Shown here: positions 17,864-28,650 of the stretch, piece by piece
Position numbering within the stretch: the stretch's first letter is position 1
Layout of the letters: every line of letters begins with the position of its first letter
NCBI GenBank assembly: GCA_041741095.1
Contig: JBGSKQ010000067.1
Span: forward strand, 61,310-125,309
Source of the DNA: UBA6168 sp041741095
Lineage (GTDB): Bacteria; Bacteroidota; Bacteroidia; Chitinophagales; Saprospiraceae
Length of the DNA stretch: 64,000 nt
Direction: 5' to 3'
Position numbers and translations under genes: made by a program
The notes under the pieces: generated by a model
Told to the model about the DNA's origin: nothing
Database searches by the model: none
Seen by the model: the letters and a program-made list of their open reading frames with translations, nothing else

Positions 17864-19026
17864 TGAGGTATTACGCTGCTCGGAAGATTTACCAACCTTG
17901 CTTCAATATTAATACTAGTATCTAATCCGTCATTAATACAATTTGTGAACATAGGCAGTTGATGCAACAAATTCCATATTGGCCGGGTCATTACACCTGA
18001 ATTGTTGGAATATTCTAAAAATGCATCTCTTTCGTTTCGATTTTTAAACAAAATGGCATTTAACCAATAATTTGATCTTGATTGCTTGGGTTCGGAAATA
18101 TATTGGTAAGGAGTTGATTCGAAGAAATAGCTATACAGCTTAGATGTATTTCTTTTATTTTCTATGAAAATTTCAAGTTGTTCCAGTTGGGCACAAGCTA
18201 AAGCTGCATTAATGTTGGGACAGCGATAGTTATAACCGATATGATCATGACTAAATTCCCACCGGTGAGGGGTTTTGGCCTGGGTCGTAAGATGTTTAGC
18301 CTTTTTAGCGAGAACCTCATCGTTAGTCACGATCATACCTCCGCCACCGCAGGTAATGGTTTTATTACCGTTAAAACTGAAGGTACCCAACTTCCCGAAC
18401 GTACCCGTGTGTTGGCCTTTGTAAAAACTACCGATGGATTCCGCTGCATCTTCTACCACTGTGATGCCGTACTCGTGACAAATTTTTACAATTTCATCAA
18501 TCCGGGCCGGGAAACCAAAGGTATGCATAGGAACACAGGCACTTATGGTTCTGCCTGTTGGTTGATGTACAGCTTTTCCATTGATAACCTTAACATCTTC
18601 TTTCAGAAACTCACCGAGTGCAACTGGGGATAATCCGAGTGTGTCTGCATCTATATCGACAAAGGCAGGTTCCGCACCTATATAAGAGATGGCGTTGCAG
18701 GTGGCAATAAAGGATACTGCTTGTGTGATCACTAAATCACCCCGTTGGACACCTGCAAGCAGCAGACTGATATGTAAGGCTGCTGTTCCATTTACTACTG
18801 CCACTGCATGCTTTGCTCCGGTATATTTCGCCATATCCGACTCAAATTTATTTACAAAGGGGCCCACAGATGAAACAAATGTCGAGTCAATTGCCTCCAA
18901 AACATATTCCCGCTCTTTACCGTTGAAAACAGGTTCGTGGAGATAGATATTTCCCTCGTTTCCATAGATATCTCGAATGAATTCTAAGGTTTGCTTTATA
19001 AAAATTGAATTTTTATTTTCTGTCAT
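17860..19026 (-). CDS. legC: LegC-type PLP aminotransferase
   Basis: A DegT/DnrJ/EryC1-family aminotransferase of about 388 residues. HEPVFNGKEREYVLEAIDSTFVSSVG at the N-terminus is typical of the LegC group. The PLP lysine lies in FSFNGNKTITCGGGG, and VVEDAAESIG holds the aspartate that contacts the pyridine nitrogen. It aminates C4 of the NDP-4-keto-6-deoxy-HexNAc. I chose ATG at 19024-19026 (MTENKN); a TTG eight codons upstream touches the wzc stop and is less likely. The dehydratase that should provide its substrate (LegB) is not in this window. Confidence 0.88.
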   Translation of the reverse strand: MTENKNSIFIKQTLEFIRDIYGNEGNIYLHEPVFNGKEREYVLEAIDSTFVSSVGPFVNKFESDMAKYTGAKHAVAVVNGTAALHISLLLAGVQRGDLVITQAVSFIATCNAISYIGAEPAFVDIDADTLGLSPVALGEFLKEDVKVINGKAVHQPTGRTISACVPMHTFGFPARIDEIVKICHEYGITVVEDAAESIGSFYKGQHTGTFGKLGTFSFNGNKTITCGGGGMIVTNDEVLAKKAKHLTTQAKTPHRWEFSHDHIGYNYRCPNINAALACAQLEQLEIFIENKRNTSKLYSYFFESTPYQYISEPKQSRSNYWLNAILFKNRNERDAFLEYSNNSGVMTRPIWNLLHQLPMFTNCINDGLDTSINIEARLVNLPSSVIPQ

Positions 19027-19050
19027 TGAGCAATTATTAAGGCTGATCAA

Positions 19051-21426
<2,376 letters not shown>

Positions 21427-21558
21427 AAGATTTAAATTAACGATGAACGGGGTTAATAAGGATTAACTATAAACTATGAACTATGAACGGGTTTGGGAAC
21501 GATGAATTATGAACTATAAATGCTTGTCTGCCTCTGGCAGGATGAACGGGTATTTGTG

Positions 21559-21784
21559 GGTTAAATGGTTAGAGGGTTTTATGGTTAAATGGTTGGAGGG
21601 TTCCGCTGCGAGGATGACAAAGGCCGTCTTGGCGGAACAGATCCCTGCGGGATGAAAAAGGCTCTCAAGACGGAACGGATCCTCTTCAAAGATGACAAGG
21701 GCACACGTGACGGAACAGATCCTCTGCGAGGATGACAAGGGGGCACACGTGACGGAACGGATCCTCTGCGAGGATGACAAAGGG
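21559..21784. repeat. Octamer stretch and 40-42 bp tandem repeat between wzc and wza
   Basis: The 361-bp gap between wzc and wza holds no gene. At 21559-21601 there is a short degenerate GATGGTTN array. From 21613 to 21772 four tandem units of 38-42 bp follow (starts 21613, 21651, 21691 and 21731), each beginning GATGAMAARG and ending near GGATCCTCTGCGAG, with a partial fifth unit at 21773-21784. The last two units are almost identical, so recent duplication is likely. Around 21430-21530 are AACTATGAAC-type simple repeats. Confidence 0.85.
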
Positions 21785-21787
21785 AGC

Positions 21788-22582
21788 TTACCTTGCAAAA
21801 GCGACGATGATAGCAGCGATGGACAAAATGCCCGAAATGATGGGCAGGGTTTCCTGGATGGGATCCCGGACAACGGCGGTTGCTTCCTTGATAGGTTCTA
21901 CATATACAATGTCGTTTTGCTGGAGGTAAAAATAAGGTGATTGAAAGATTTCGGGGCTGTGGATGTCCACATAACCAAATTCCCTGTGGCCGTTTTGTTC
22001 TCGGATGACCATGATTTTATCCCGGTTGCTATAAGGGGTCAAGTCGCCTGCCTGCCCGATGGCTTCGAGGATGGTGATGCGTTCACCCGGTACGCTAATG
22101 GTACGGGGTGCCTTGACTTCTCCCAATACCGTGAAGCGGAAATTCATGAAGCGGATCATGATGACGGGGTCGTTCAAGTAGGGCTTGAGCTTCTGGGCAA
22201 TCATTTCCTTGGCCTCTTCAATGCTCAATCCGGCTATACTCAAGCGTCCCAATACGGGGATGTCAATGTTGCCGAGGGGATCTACTAAGTAACCGGAGAG
22301 GGAAGGGTTTTGAACGCCCATTTGGCCCATCATCTGCATATTGGAGCCCCCAAAGAGATTGAAGGGTTCGGCAGTTTCCTGATCGAGCGCCCGCACAAGA
22401 ATGAAAAGGACATCGTCGGGCTGTATCTTGATGCGCAACTGGTTGTGAATTTCGTGGCCTTGGAGGGGCACAAACTCGGATTGGTTGCGGAAGTAGAGGA
22501 GCTGGGTGTGTTTGACGCAACCACTTGAGAGGAGTAGGAGCAGTCCGAGCGTAGCGATGTAGGGGAGGCGGGTAGGAGGCAT
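21788..22582 (-). CDS. wza: Wza-like polysaccharide export lipoprotein
   Basis: A 264-residue protein with a lipoprotein signal peptide (LLLLLSSGC, lipidated Cys at residue 22), a Poly_export domain (IKIQPDDVLFILV, then YLVDPLGNIDIPVLGRL) and SLBB-like segments (FTVLGEVKAPRTISVPGERI and NDIVYVEP). It ends in a hydrophobic helix (ISGILSIAAIIVAFAR). It would form the outer-membrane/periplasmic channel for capsule export together with Wzc. It is shorter than E. coli Wza (about 380), as is usual for Bacteroidota homologues with a single SLBB. Upstream lies a long non-coding stretch, so a promoter for wza-wzc-leg may lie there. Confidence 0.92.
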   Translation of the reverse strand: MPPTRLPYIATLGLLLLLSSGCVKHTQLLYFRNQSEFVPLQGHEIHNQLRIKIQPDDVLFILVRALDQETAEPFNLFGGSNMQMMGQMGVQNPSLSGYLVDPLGNIDIPVLGRLSIAGLSIEEAKEMIAQKLKPYLNDPVIMIRFMNFRFTVLGEVKAPRTISVPGERITILEAIGQAGDLTPYSNRDKIMVIREQNGHREFGYVDIHSPEIFQSPYFYLQQNDIVYVEPIKEATAVVRDPIQETLPIISGILSIAAIIVAFAR

Positions 22583-22585
22583 TAG

Positions 22586-22639
22586 TTATGGTTGGATGGT
22601 TAGATGGCTGGATGGTTAGATGGTTAGATGATTTTATGG
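22586..22639. repeat. Octamer array upstream of wza
   Basis: About six GATGGTTN/GATGGCTG units begin four bases before the wza ATG (on the minus strand they form its 5' leader). They replace any visible ribosome-binding site. Confidence 0.8.
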
Positions 22640-24057
22640 CTTTAGCCAGGACATTAATTGGGAATATGAAACCAAAAATCCTGGTACCCGTGAGATTTTG
22701 CGTGGAACATGGCTGATTTTCGACGATCATTTTTTCTGCTTGCAGGATTTTTTTTGAAAAGTTCGGGATGATGGGTGATTTTATGGTGCAACATGAAAAC
22801 CTCTTCCTCAACATTTGGTACTGCTTTATGAAGTTGCTTAGACAATCAATGGAAACTGGCATTTTTATCGTGAAAAGTGGGGGATGCTCCCTAAAAATTT
22901 TAGGTGTCATCATCCATTTTTTTGAAAAATCCGTGAAACTTTTAAAAAAAATCGGGTAAAGCCTAAAAAAATCATGCAAAATGAAAGATTTTTTCGGTGG
23001 ATGAGGAGCTAATTGTTGTCACAAAAATCAATAGATGCAGGAGCCTGTCCCTTTAGAAAAATCCTTGAAAATTCATTTGCACCCAACGATTCATTGGTCA
23101 AAGCGGAAAGTAAAAATACAAAAATTTGATGTCACGTTTTTTGTTAAGTAGGGTAGGGGCGGTCAAAAATTGGCCTTAGATTTGTCTTGTTATCACCCTA
23201 TAGGCGCCCAGCCGCAAAGAAACCACGTTCACTAAAATTTTTGCGACGGACTCCACTTTTTTATTTTCCATAAAATATAATAAGACATAATTATTCGGCA
23301 CTGATTTTACGCTTTGCGTAGGATTGGTAGCCAAAAACATCACGGATTTACGCTGCACTTTTTCGTGCTATGCTGAGCCACAAAGTGGTTTGGGGTTTTA
23401 GACACGGATTAGCACGGATTCCACTAATTTGATACTTGGTAATTTGTGGCAATTGGTGTTTATGAGTTTTAGACACGGATTACCACGGATTCCACTAATT
23501 TGATTCGTGTAATTTGTGCTAATTAGTGTCAAAATATATAAAATGCGAAAGCATTTATCATAAATTATGTTTTATATATTTTATGTTTTATGGGAACGCC
23601 TAAAGGTCAATGGGGCCTTAAAACCAAATGGTAATCCTAAAAAACCTTTGACGTTCCACTTTTTTTTTGCCATTTGTTGACCAAAATCAATTCCAATGGA
23701 GTGTAGAATATTGCGCTCCGCTGGAGCTTGATAAAAGGTGTCATTTTGTTTTCTACCAATATTTTGCCCCGCTGGGGCATTTTATGAATAAACGTCATTA
23801 AAAGTCATTTGTCATTAGTCATTGAATTAAATACTTGTAGATTACTGGTTATTAACTTTCGATGTGACTATTTATAAAACATTGGCTTTCTGATGATTAT
23901 TCTGCGGCAACAATGACCAATAACTTTTAACAACCTATATCTATATATCAACCCCATATAAACCTATTATCAACTTTTTATAAACTTTAAAGCTCCCCCA
24001 GACAAATCCAACTCCCCAATTATTAACCTAATTTTTTAATCACTTAAATTTATTCAA
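22640..24057. other. Long intergenic region without a convincing gene
   Basis: No open frame here has family features or a plausible start. The stretch is A/T-rich with runs such as TTTTTTGAAAAA. It includes a 71-bp-period repeat pair at 23401-23530, two GC clamps with the form GCTCCGCTGGAGC and GCCCCGCTGGGGC near 23715 and 23768, and CATTAAAAGTCATT-type simple sequence near 23800. Some segments could be decayed coding DNA or a 5' leader of the wza operon; I could not find a TAnnTTTG promoter on the minus strand. The 60-codon minus-strand frame at 23176-23358 has no recognisable features. Confidence 0.6.
23401..23530. repeat. Two copies of a GACACGGATT...-type palindromic repeat
   Basis: Copies start at 23401 and 23472 (71-bp period). 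Each holds ACACGGATTANCACGGATT and CCACTAATTTGAT, then an inverted closing half ending AATTAGTGTC in the second copy. Related sequence (GACACAGATTACACTGATT) flanks the GxxExxY gene at 38237-38258 and 38639-38670. Confidence 0.8.
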
Positions 24058-24675
24058 ATGTTCTACATCCTTCTTTCATTTAAAAGGCTTTTAGATGCCG
24101 AACTATTGAAATTTGCCCGTGAAGTGGTGTCCTTGATGAAAGGCAATGCCAAATACACGGACGAACAAAGCCAAGTGACGGCGGTGGAGGCCCAAATTGA
24201 AGTATTCCAAGTAGCTTCCACCAAAGCTGCGGATGGTACGACGGCATTTATTAATGACAGTAACACCCAGCGGGAAGATCTGCTTGCGAAACTGGTCGTG
24301 TTGGCCAAGCTCCTGGAAGTCCACACCACCGAAGGCCAGGCATTTTTTACGGAAGCAGGTTTTGTAGTCCGGCAAAAGCCGGTCAAAAGCGATGCGCCAC
24401 TGCGCATGCCTGTTATAGAGGATGTGCTGCGGGACGTAAAGTCCGGCTCCATCCGTGGCATGCTGAAGGATTTTCCCAAGGGTGTCCGCCAAATAGCGGT
24501 GGAATTTTCCGAAGACAATGGCATCACCTGGCGCAACGGCACTTACAGCACGGGCAAACGTTTCAAGCTGGAGGGCCTTGTACCCCGCCAAGATTACCTG
24601 GTCCGTGTAAGATATGTAGGAACCTTTCAACGTATGAGCGATTGGAGCGAGGCGAAGCAGATTTTTGTGCTGTAG
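24058..24675 (+). CDS. Fibronectin type III-like domain protein
   Basis: A 205-residue protein, the only convincing rightward gene in the first 44 kb. Residues 1 to about 110 are helical and charged (LLKFAREVVSLMKGNAKYT). The last ~80 residues look like a beta-sandwich of the Fn3 type: GVRQIAVEFSEDNGITWRNG, then LEGLVPRQDYLVRVRYVG and DWSEAKQIFVL, which match the Fn3 L.P.t.Y.vrV pattern. No signal peptide is evident, though the first residues are hydrophobic. It ends just before a 100-bp octamer array and converges with the AlbA_2 gene. Its function is unknown; similar small Fn3 proteins are common and unstudied in Bacteroidota. Confidence 0.7.
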   Translation: MFYILLSFKRLLDAELLKFAREVVSLMKGNAKYTDEQSQVTAVEAQIEVFQVASTKAADGTTAFINDSNTQREDLLAKLVVLAKLLEVHTTEGQAFFTEAGFVVRQKPVKSDAPLRMPVIEDVLRDVKSGSIRGMLKDFPKGVRQIAVEFSEDNGITWRNGTYSTGKRFKLEGLVPRQDYLVRVRYVGTFQRMSDWSEAKQIFVL

Positions 24676-24683
24676 CGGTTGGG

Positions 24684-25064
24684 GTTGGATGGTTGGATGG
24701 TTGGATGGTTAGATGGTTATATGGTTAGATGGTTGGATGGTTGGATGGCTGGATGGCTGGATGGTTATATGGTTATATGGTTTGGGGTTGAAAAGCCATC
24801 CAGCCATATAACCATTTAGCCATTCTTAAAAGCCATTCATAAAAGCCATCCAGCCATCTAACCATATAGCCATTCTTAAAAGCCATCCAGCCATCTAACC
24901 ATATAGCCATTTGCTAAAGCCATCCAGCCATCTAACCATATAGCCATTCTTAAAAGCATTTCTCTAAAAGCCATCCAGCCATATAACCATACAGCCATTC
25001 TTAAAAACTATTCTCTAAAAGCCATCCAGCCATCTAACCATATAGCCATTCTTCAAAGCCATTC
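24684..25064. repeat. Head-to-head octamer arrays forming a giant inverted repeat
   Basis: From 24684 to 24782 about 12 units GATGGTTN/GATGGCTG run in one direction. From 24795 to 25064 the complementary units (CCATCCAG, CCATCTAA, CCATATAG) run in the other, arranged as six blocks of about 37-46 bp separated by ATTCTTAAAAG. The two halves can pair into a long hairpin that lies exactly between two convergent genes. It fills the whole 389-bp gap. Confidence 0.9.
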
Positions 25065-26222
25065 TTAAAAGCGGAATATTTTGACTTCGAACATGCCGTC
25101 ACGGTAGCTGAACGATGGTGGCGCTTTGCCTGCATGTTCCAATTCACTGGCAATTTTCAAGGTGCCAGAACCCCAGGTTTCTGCCAATCCCGCCCAAAAA
25201 AAGGTTTTTGCAATGAGTTTGTTCCCAGGCCTGGAAGGGTGGGGGCGCAGCAGGTTTTCTTCGGTGATGATGGGCTGGAACAGATGCCCCGGATTGTAGA
25301 ACCTGATAAATCCCGGCCTTACTTCTACCGTACTTTTCACCCCTTGGCGGTAATCCTTGTGTATGATCATATTGACGATGGCCTCCCTAATCACGGCTGG
25401 TGGAATTTCCCAGCTTGCTTGGCCGCTTTGGGTGCCTTTTTGGTAGCTTTTATCCAAGCGGTCAGTGACGAAGGAATAGACGGAATCGAAAATGGAAAAT
25501 AAATTGCCGGCAAATTCCCGGTTGGCGGTGAAAAAATCGTAAGACACATCATCGGGCAAGGCGCCACATTTCACTTCATACTGTCCGTCGAAAAATAGAC
25601 CGGGCTTTTTTCCAAACAATAAAACAGCGGCCCGTGTCAATTTTCCCATCTTTAGTAGATCCAACTTTTCCAGTGTTTGTTCTACTGGTTGGTAGAGGCT
25701 TTCACCCAGGTTGCGGGTATCGTTGGCCAGGGCCAGGAAATGGGCCACTGTGTCTTCATCTATGTCCTTCAGGCTGGCGTTTTCCAGCCATTGGTGGTCG
25801 AATCCATATCCATTGTACCTCGACTCCAAAAAATGGGTATAAGTGGCCTGATCCATTTGTTGGTTGGTAGCTCCAATACGCAGGTATGGCCGGCCAAATG
25901 CCGTATGGGGCTTCAAGGGGCTTTCTTCGATGGAAACAAGGATGCAGTCTTTTCCTTCGATGGTCGCCTTAGCTACTTGTGGGAACAAACGGGGTTCCGT
26001 GTTGAGTTTAATGCTGTTGGCAATATTTTTCAAGGTATCGTCCGACACCATTTGGCCTGTCACTGTTCCATTGTCTGAAACGCCAAAAATGACCGTTCCC
26101 CCATTTTTATTGGCAAATGCGCAGATGCTGACAATAGCTTCTTTGAGCAGGGAACTGCTTTTTTTGAACTCCAACTGCTCGTTTTCGCCTGCTGTAATAA
26201 GGGAAGAAATTTCGCTGGTCAT
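25065..26222 (-). CDS. AlbA_2 / HATPase_c_4 protein (Schlafen-like, RecG-like COG2865)
   Basis: A 385-residue protein. The N-terminal AlbA_2 domain begins ENEQLEFKKSS and includes ICAFANKNGGTVIFGVSDNG, where Glu and Lys mark the putative nucleic-acid-binding site. The C-terminal part has REAIVNMIIHKDYRQG and RFYNPGHL, the HATPase_c_4 signature, and a likely winged helix at the end. Such proteins are annotated as transcriptional regulators or helicase-like ATP-binding proteins; roles are mostly unproven. The gene is bounded on both sides by octamer arrays, and a second member of the family lies at 34164-35315. Confidence 0.85.
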   Translation of the reverse strand: MTSEISSLITAGENEQLEFKKSSSLLKEAIVSICAFANKNGGTVIFGVSDNGTVTGQMVSDDTLKNIANSIKLNTEPRLFPQVAKATIEGKDCILVSIEESPLKPHTAFGRPYLRIGATNQQMDQATYTHFLESRYNGYGFDHQWLENASLKDIDEDTVAHFLALANDTRNLGESLYQPVEQTLEKLDLLKMGKLTRAAVLLFGKKPGLFFDGQYEVKCGALPDDVSYDFFTANREFAGNLFSIFDSVYSFVTDRLDKSYQKGTQSGQASWEIPPAVIREAIVNMIIHKDYRQGVKSTVEVRPGFIRFYNPGHLFQPIITEENLLRPHPSRPGNKLIAKTFFWAGLAETWGSGTLKIASELEHAGKAPPSFSYRDGMFEVKIFRF

Positions 26223-26255
26223 TTTTTATCTAAAACTCAGGGTTGGGGGTTGGGG

Positions 26256-26330
26256 GTTGGATGGTTAGATGGTTGGATGGTTAGATGGTTGCATGGTTGG
26301 ATGGTTATATGGTTGGATGGTTGCATGGTT
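26256..26330. repeat. Octamer array upstream of the AlbA_2 gene
   Basis: Nine or so GATGGTTN units, some as GCATGGTT or GATGGTTATAT variants, directly upstream of the start of the AlbA_2 gene. Beyond it, near 26370-26395, are GATGAACGATGAACTATAAAC simple repeats. Confidence 0.85.
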
Positions 26331-26390
26331 TGTCCGGGATTGCTTCGGGAATGAACGGGAGTAAAGAATGATGAACGATGAACTATAAAC

Positions 26391-26471
26391 GATGAACATC
26401 AGGGCCACTGCAAGGCAGTTTCGGTTAGACAATAACTCTTGTTGCTGGAGGCTTAAAATATCAGGAAACAT
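26391..26471 (-). pseudogene. Stub of an AbiEii-like nucleotidyltransferase toxin
   Basis: An ATG at 26469-26471 overlaps the antitoxin stop and opens MFPDILSLQQQELL, which resembles the N-terminus of AbiEii/AbiGii-type nucleotidyltransferases. After some 25 residues the frame runs into AACTATAAACGATGAAC simple repeats and octamer-encoded residues. The catalytic GGTAL and DxD motifs are absent, so a deletion joined to repeats is inferred. The resemblance is short, so the call is tentative. Confidence 0.4.
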
Positions 26472-26718
26472 GTTTGTTGAAGAACAGCGAAAAGAAATGT
26501 TTTGTCCTGGCTGGATAATTCACCCGCTGTTGTTGCAATTGTTGCCTGAAGATTTCTGCTACCCGGCGCATTCCCAACCATTCAAACAAACTTTTAAGTT
26601 CATTTTCATCCCCATAACATAAAACGGCCTCCACGATTGCTTCATCGGATAATTGTGCTTTGTTTGTAGTCCACCAAAACAAGTACCCTATTTTTTCTAT
26701 GATTTCATGTTTGGACAT
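26461..26718 (-). CDS. DUF6922-like antitoxin-type small protein
   Basis: An 85-residue protein. IGYLFWWTTNKAQLSDEAIVEAVLCYGDE and the ending NYPARTKHFFSLFF match the layout of small DUF6922-type proteins (LFWD..., VLEYG, ...SPKTRNFLSLIF), which in Bacteroidota usually precede an AbiEii-family nucleotidyltransferase toxin. Here the 3' overlap typical of such pairs is kept, but only a stub of the toxin follows. It is likely a leftover of a toxin-antitoxin module. The identification rests on remembered family pattern. Confidence 0.55.
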   Translation of the reverse strand: MSKHEIIEKIGYLFWWTTNKAQLSDEAIVEAVLCYGDENELKSLFEWLGMRRVAEIFRQQLQQQRVNYPARTKHFFSLFFNKHVS

Positions 26719-26808
26719 TGACAGTTAGCAGTGAACAGTGAACAATGAGCAGTTAGCAGTTAACGATGAACAATTAGGGGTTAGGAGAAATTATCCTACT
26801 GGCAAACT

Positions 26809-26951
26809 GTCCCGTTAGGGACAAAATATCGGTAGGACTTGGCCACCACCCCCGGCCGTTCCGTCCCGTTAGGGACGCAATATTACGTCCCTAACGGGAC
26901 GGAGGTAAAGGGGCTTCGGATTTGCTACCGATATTTTGTCCCTAATGGGAC
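26809..26951. repeat. Nested REP-like palindrome pair
   Basis: Outer arms 26809-26835 and 26925-26951 are inverted copies of GTCCCGTTAGGGACAAAATATCGGTAG-type sequence. The inner arms CGTCCCGTTAGGGACG (26862-26877) and its exact complement (26886-26901) enclose an 8-base loop. This is the arrangement of paired REP elements (BIME-like). The rest of the 26719-27033 gap holds only CAGTTAGCAGT-type simple repeats. Confidence 0.9.
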
Positions 26952-27033
26952 TGAAAAATCAGACAAAAAAAATTCACTTAACACCCCTAACTATGAACTA
27001 TAAACAAGTTTTTGTGGGTTGAATGGTACATGA

Positions 27034-28578
27034 TCAATTGCTCAATTTTTCCCATTCGAAGTGGATGATGTTGCGTTCTTTTTGGCTGAATTCGATGCCG
27101 GCGAGGAATATCGTGGGAAACTGGCTGTATTTTTCATAATACCTGCGTTGGTGTATTTGCTGCAGGGCTTTTCCTTCGGTTTTTTCCATTATGCTGGATT
27201 CAAAAATCCAAGCCTGTTGCCCAAGGAGTAGGGTCAAGTCTATGCGGCCCCGGTTGGTCACATCTTCGGGGATCAACTGCAGGCCAAGGCTGGCCAGGTA
27301 GGCATAGACTACGCTGGCATAGTATCCCTCGTATTCGTCCAAATGATTGTTGGTAAAATACTGGTGCGGTATCGCTGCGAACAGGGCTTTTAAAATGCGG
27401 TGCAGGGTTTCCGGTTCGCCCTGGCTGAGGGCCTGGTATAACTGGTGCTGCCATTCAACTTTGGTACTGGTTTGCCCTGTAAAAAAGGTAACGAACAGGC
27501 TGTTGAGGGAAGTTTGGATTTCCCGGTTGGGGATGGTCATGGAATAGGAGTTGCCAAATGGGGATTGCTCTACTTCCCGGATGGTCAGGTATCCGGTTTG
27601 CCAAAGAAGGGGTTCTACCTGGATGGAGTCAACGTCGAAACTGTCCAGCAATTCATCCGATGCTTTAAAAGATTCCAGTTTTGGGGTGAAGTACTGCTTT
27701 TGGGCGATGAGGTCCACCAGGAATTGCGGGTTGCCGGTGCTCCACCAATAGTTTCTGAAATCCAGGTTGTTGGAAATAAAAAGCAGGATGTCGAAGGGGT
27801 TATAGACTTTTTCGCCGAGGTAGTTGTAGCCATTGTACCAGTCTTTCACTTTTTCCATATCGGCACCTTCGAGCTGGTCTTTGAAGGTCGTGAGCAAATC
27901 GTTGTGGGTATATCCGCAAATTTCGGCAAAATTAGGGTTCAAGGTGATGTCGTTCAGGTTGTTGAGGCCGCTGAAGAGGTTGAGTTTAGAGAATTTGCTG
28001 ACGCCGGTGATGAATACGAATTGAAGGTAAGTATCGTTGTCTTTGATGACGGAGTAAAAATCTTTTAATTCATCCCGGATGGCTCTTGCAGTGCCGGAAT
28101 CTGCTATGTTGTCCAGGATGGGTTTATCGTATTCATCAATCAGGATGGCTACTTTTTTCCGGTGTTTGTGATAGGCTTTTTTCAGCAGGTCTTCAAAACA
28201 TTCTTTGTTGTTCAGATCTGCCTGGCAGGTCAGGCCCAAGTCATCAGCCACCCGGCCCAGTATCCAACGGATGCTTCTTTGAAGGTCTTTAATATCTTTG
28301 TTTACCCCGGCCCCGAAACTGATGCGAAATACCGGGAATTTGTTGTCGAAATCCCATTTGTCTTCTATGAACAGGCCCTTGAACAGGGTTTTGTTGCCTT
28401 CAAAAATTTCTTTCAAGGTGTCCAAAAAGAGACTTTTGCCAAAGCGCCGTGGCCGTGAGAGGAAATAATACCTTCCTTGCTGAATGAGGTCGAGCCCAAA
28501 GGCAGTTTTATCCACATACACAAAGCCCTCGTTGATAATATCGCTGAATGTCTGTATGCCGATGGGCAGTTTTTTCAT
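27034..28578 (-). CDS. AAA-ATPase-like / PD-(D/E)XK protein with altered nuclease motif (copy 1)
   Basis: A 514-residue protein of the AAA-ATPase_like (pfam09820) plus PDDEXK_9 architecture. MKKLPIGIQTFSDIINEGFVYVDKT is the family opening, SRPRRFGKSLFLDTL the Walker A, and VAILIDEYDKPILD the Walker B. The C-terminal nuclease-like domain has GRIDLTLLL, then IFESSIMEK where the paralogue at 30234-31775 has IFEFKVVEQ, so the ExK catalytic pair has lost its lysine. The rest of the domain (ALQQIHQRRYYEKY) is kept. These proteins are expanded in Bacteroidota and have no proven function. It lies upstream of no obvious partner and is flanked by repeats. Confidence 0.88.
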   Translation of the reverse strand: MKKLPIGIQTFSDIINEGFVYVDKTAFGLDLIQQGRYYFLSRPRRFGKSLFLDTLKEIFEGNKTLFKGLFIEDKWDFDNKFPVFRISFGAGVNKDIKDLQRSIRWILGRVADDLGLTCQADLNNKECFEDLLKKAYHKHRKKVAILIDEYDKPILDNIADSGTARAIRDELKDFYSVIKDNDTYLQFVFITGVSKFSKLNLFSGLNNLNDITLNPNFAEICGYTHNDLLTTFKDQLEGADMEKVKDWYNGYNYLGEKVYNPFDILLFISNNLDFRNYWWSTGNPQFLVDLIAQKQYFTPKLESFKASDELLDSFDVDSIQVEPLLWQTGYLTIREVEQSPFGNSYSMTIPNREIQTSLNSLFVTFFTGQTSTKVEWQHQLYQALSQGEPETLHRILKALFAAIPHQYFTNNHLDEYEGYYASVVYAYLASLGLQLIPEDVTNRGRIDLTLLLGQQAWIFESSIMEKTEGKALQQIHQRRYYEKYSQFPTIFLAGIEFSQKERNIIHFEWEKLSN

Positions 28579-28650
28579 GGGTAAAGGGCGATTAGCCCTT
28601 CTAATTCGACGTTGCAGTTCTCCTACGGGGGTGACAAAAGACTCAGTTTC

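Noticed and set aside
23176..23358. 60-codon minus-strand open frame in the long gap
   Set aside because: No start context, domain or neighbour supports it; it reads like low-complexity repeat DNA.
24795..25064. CRISPR-like block of six 37-46 bp units
   Set aside because: The spacers are themselves the same short repeat (ATTCTTAAAAG), units are built of octamers, and no cas gene is present.
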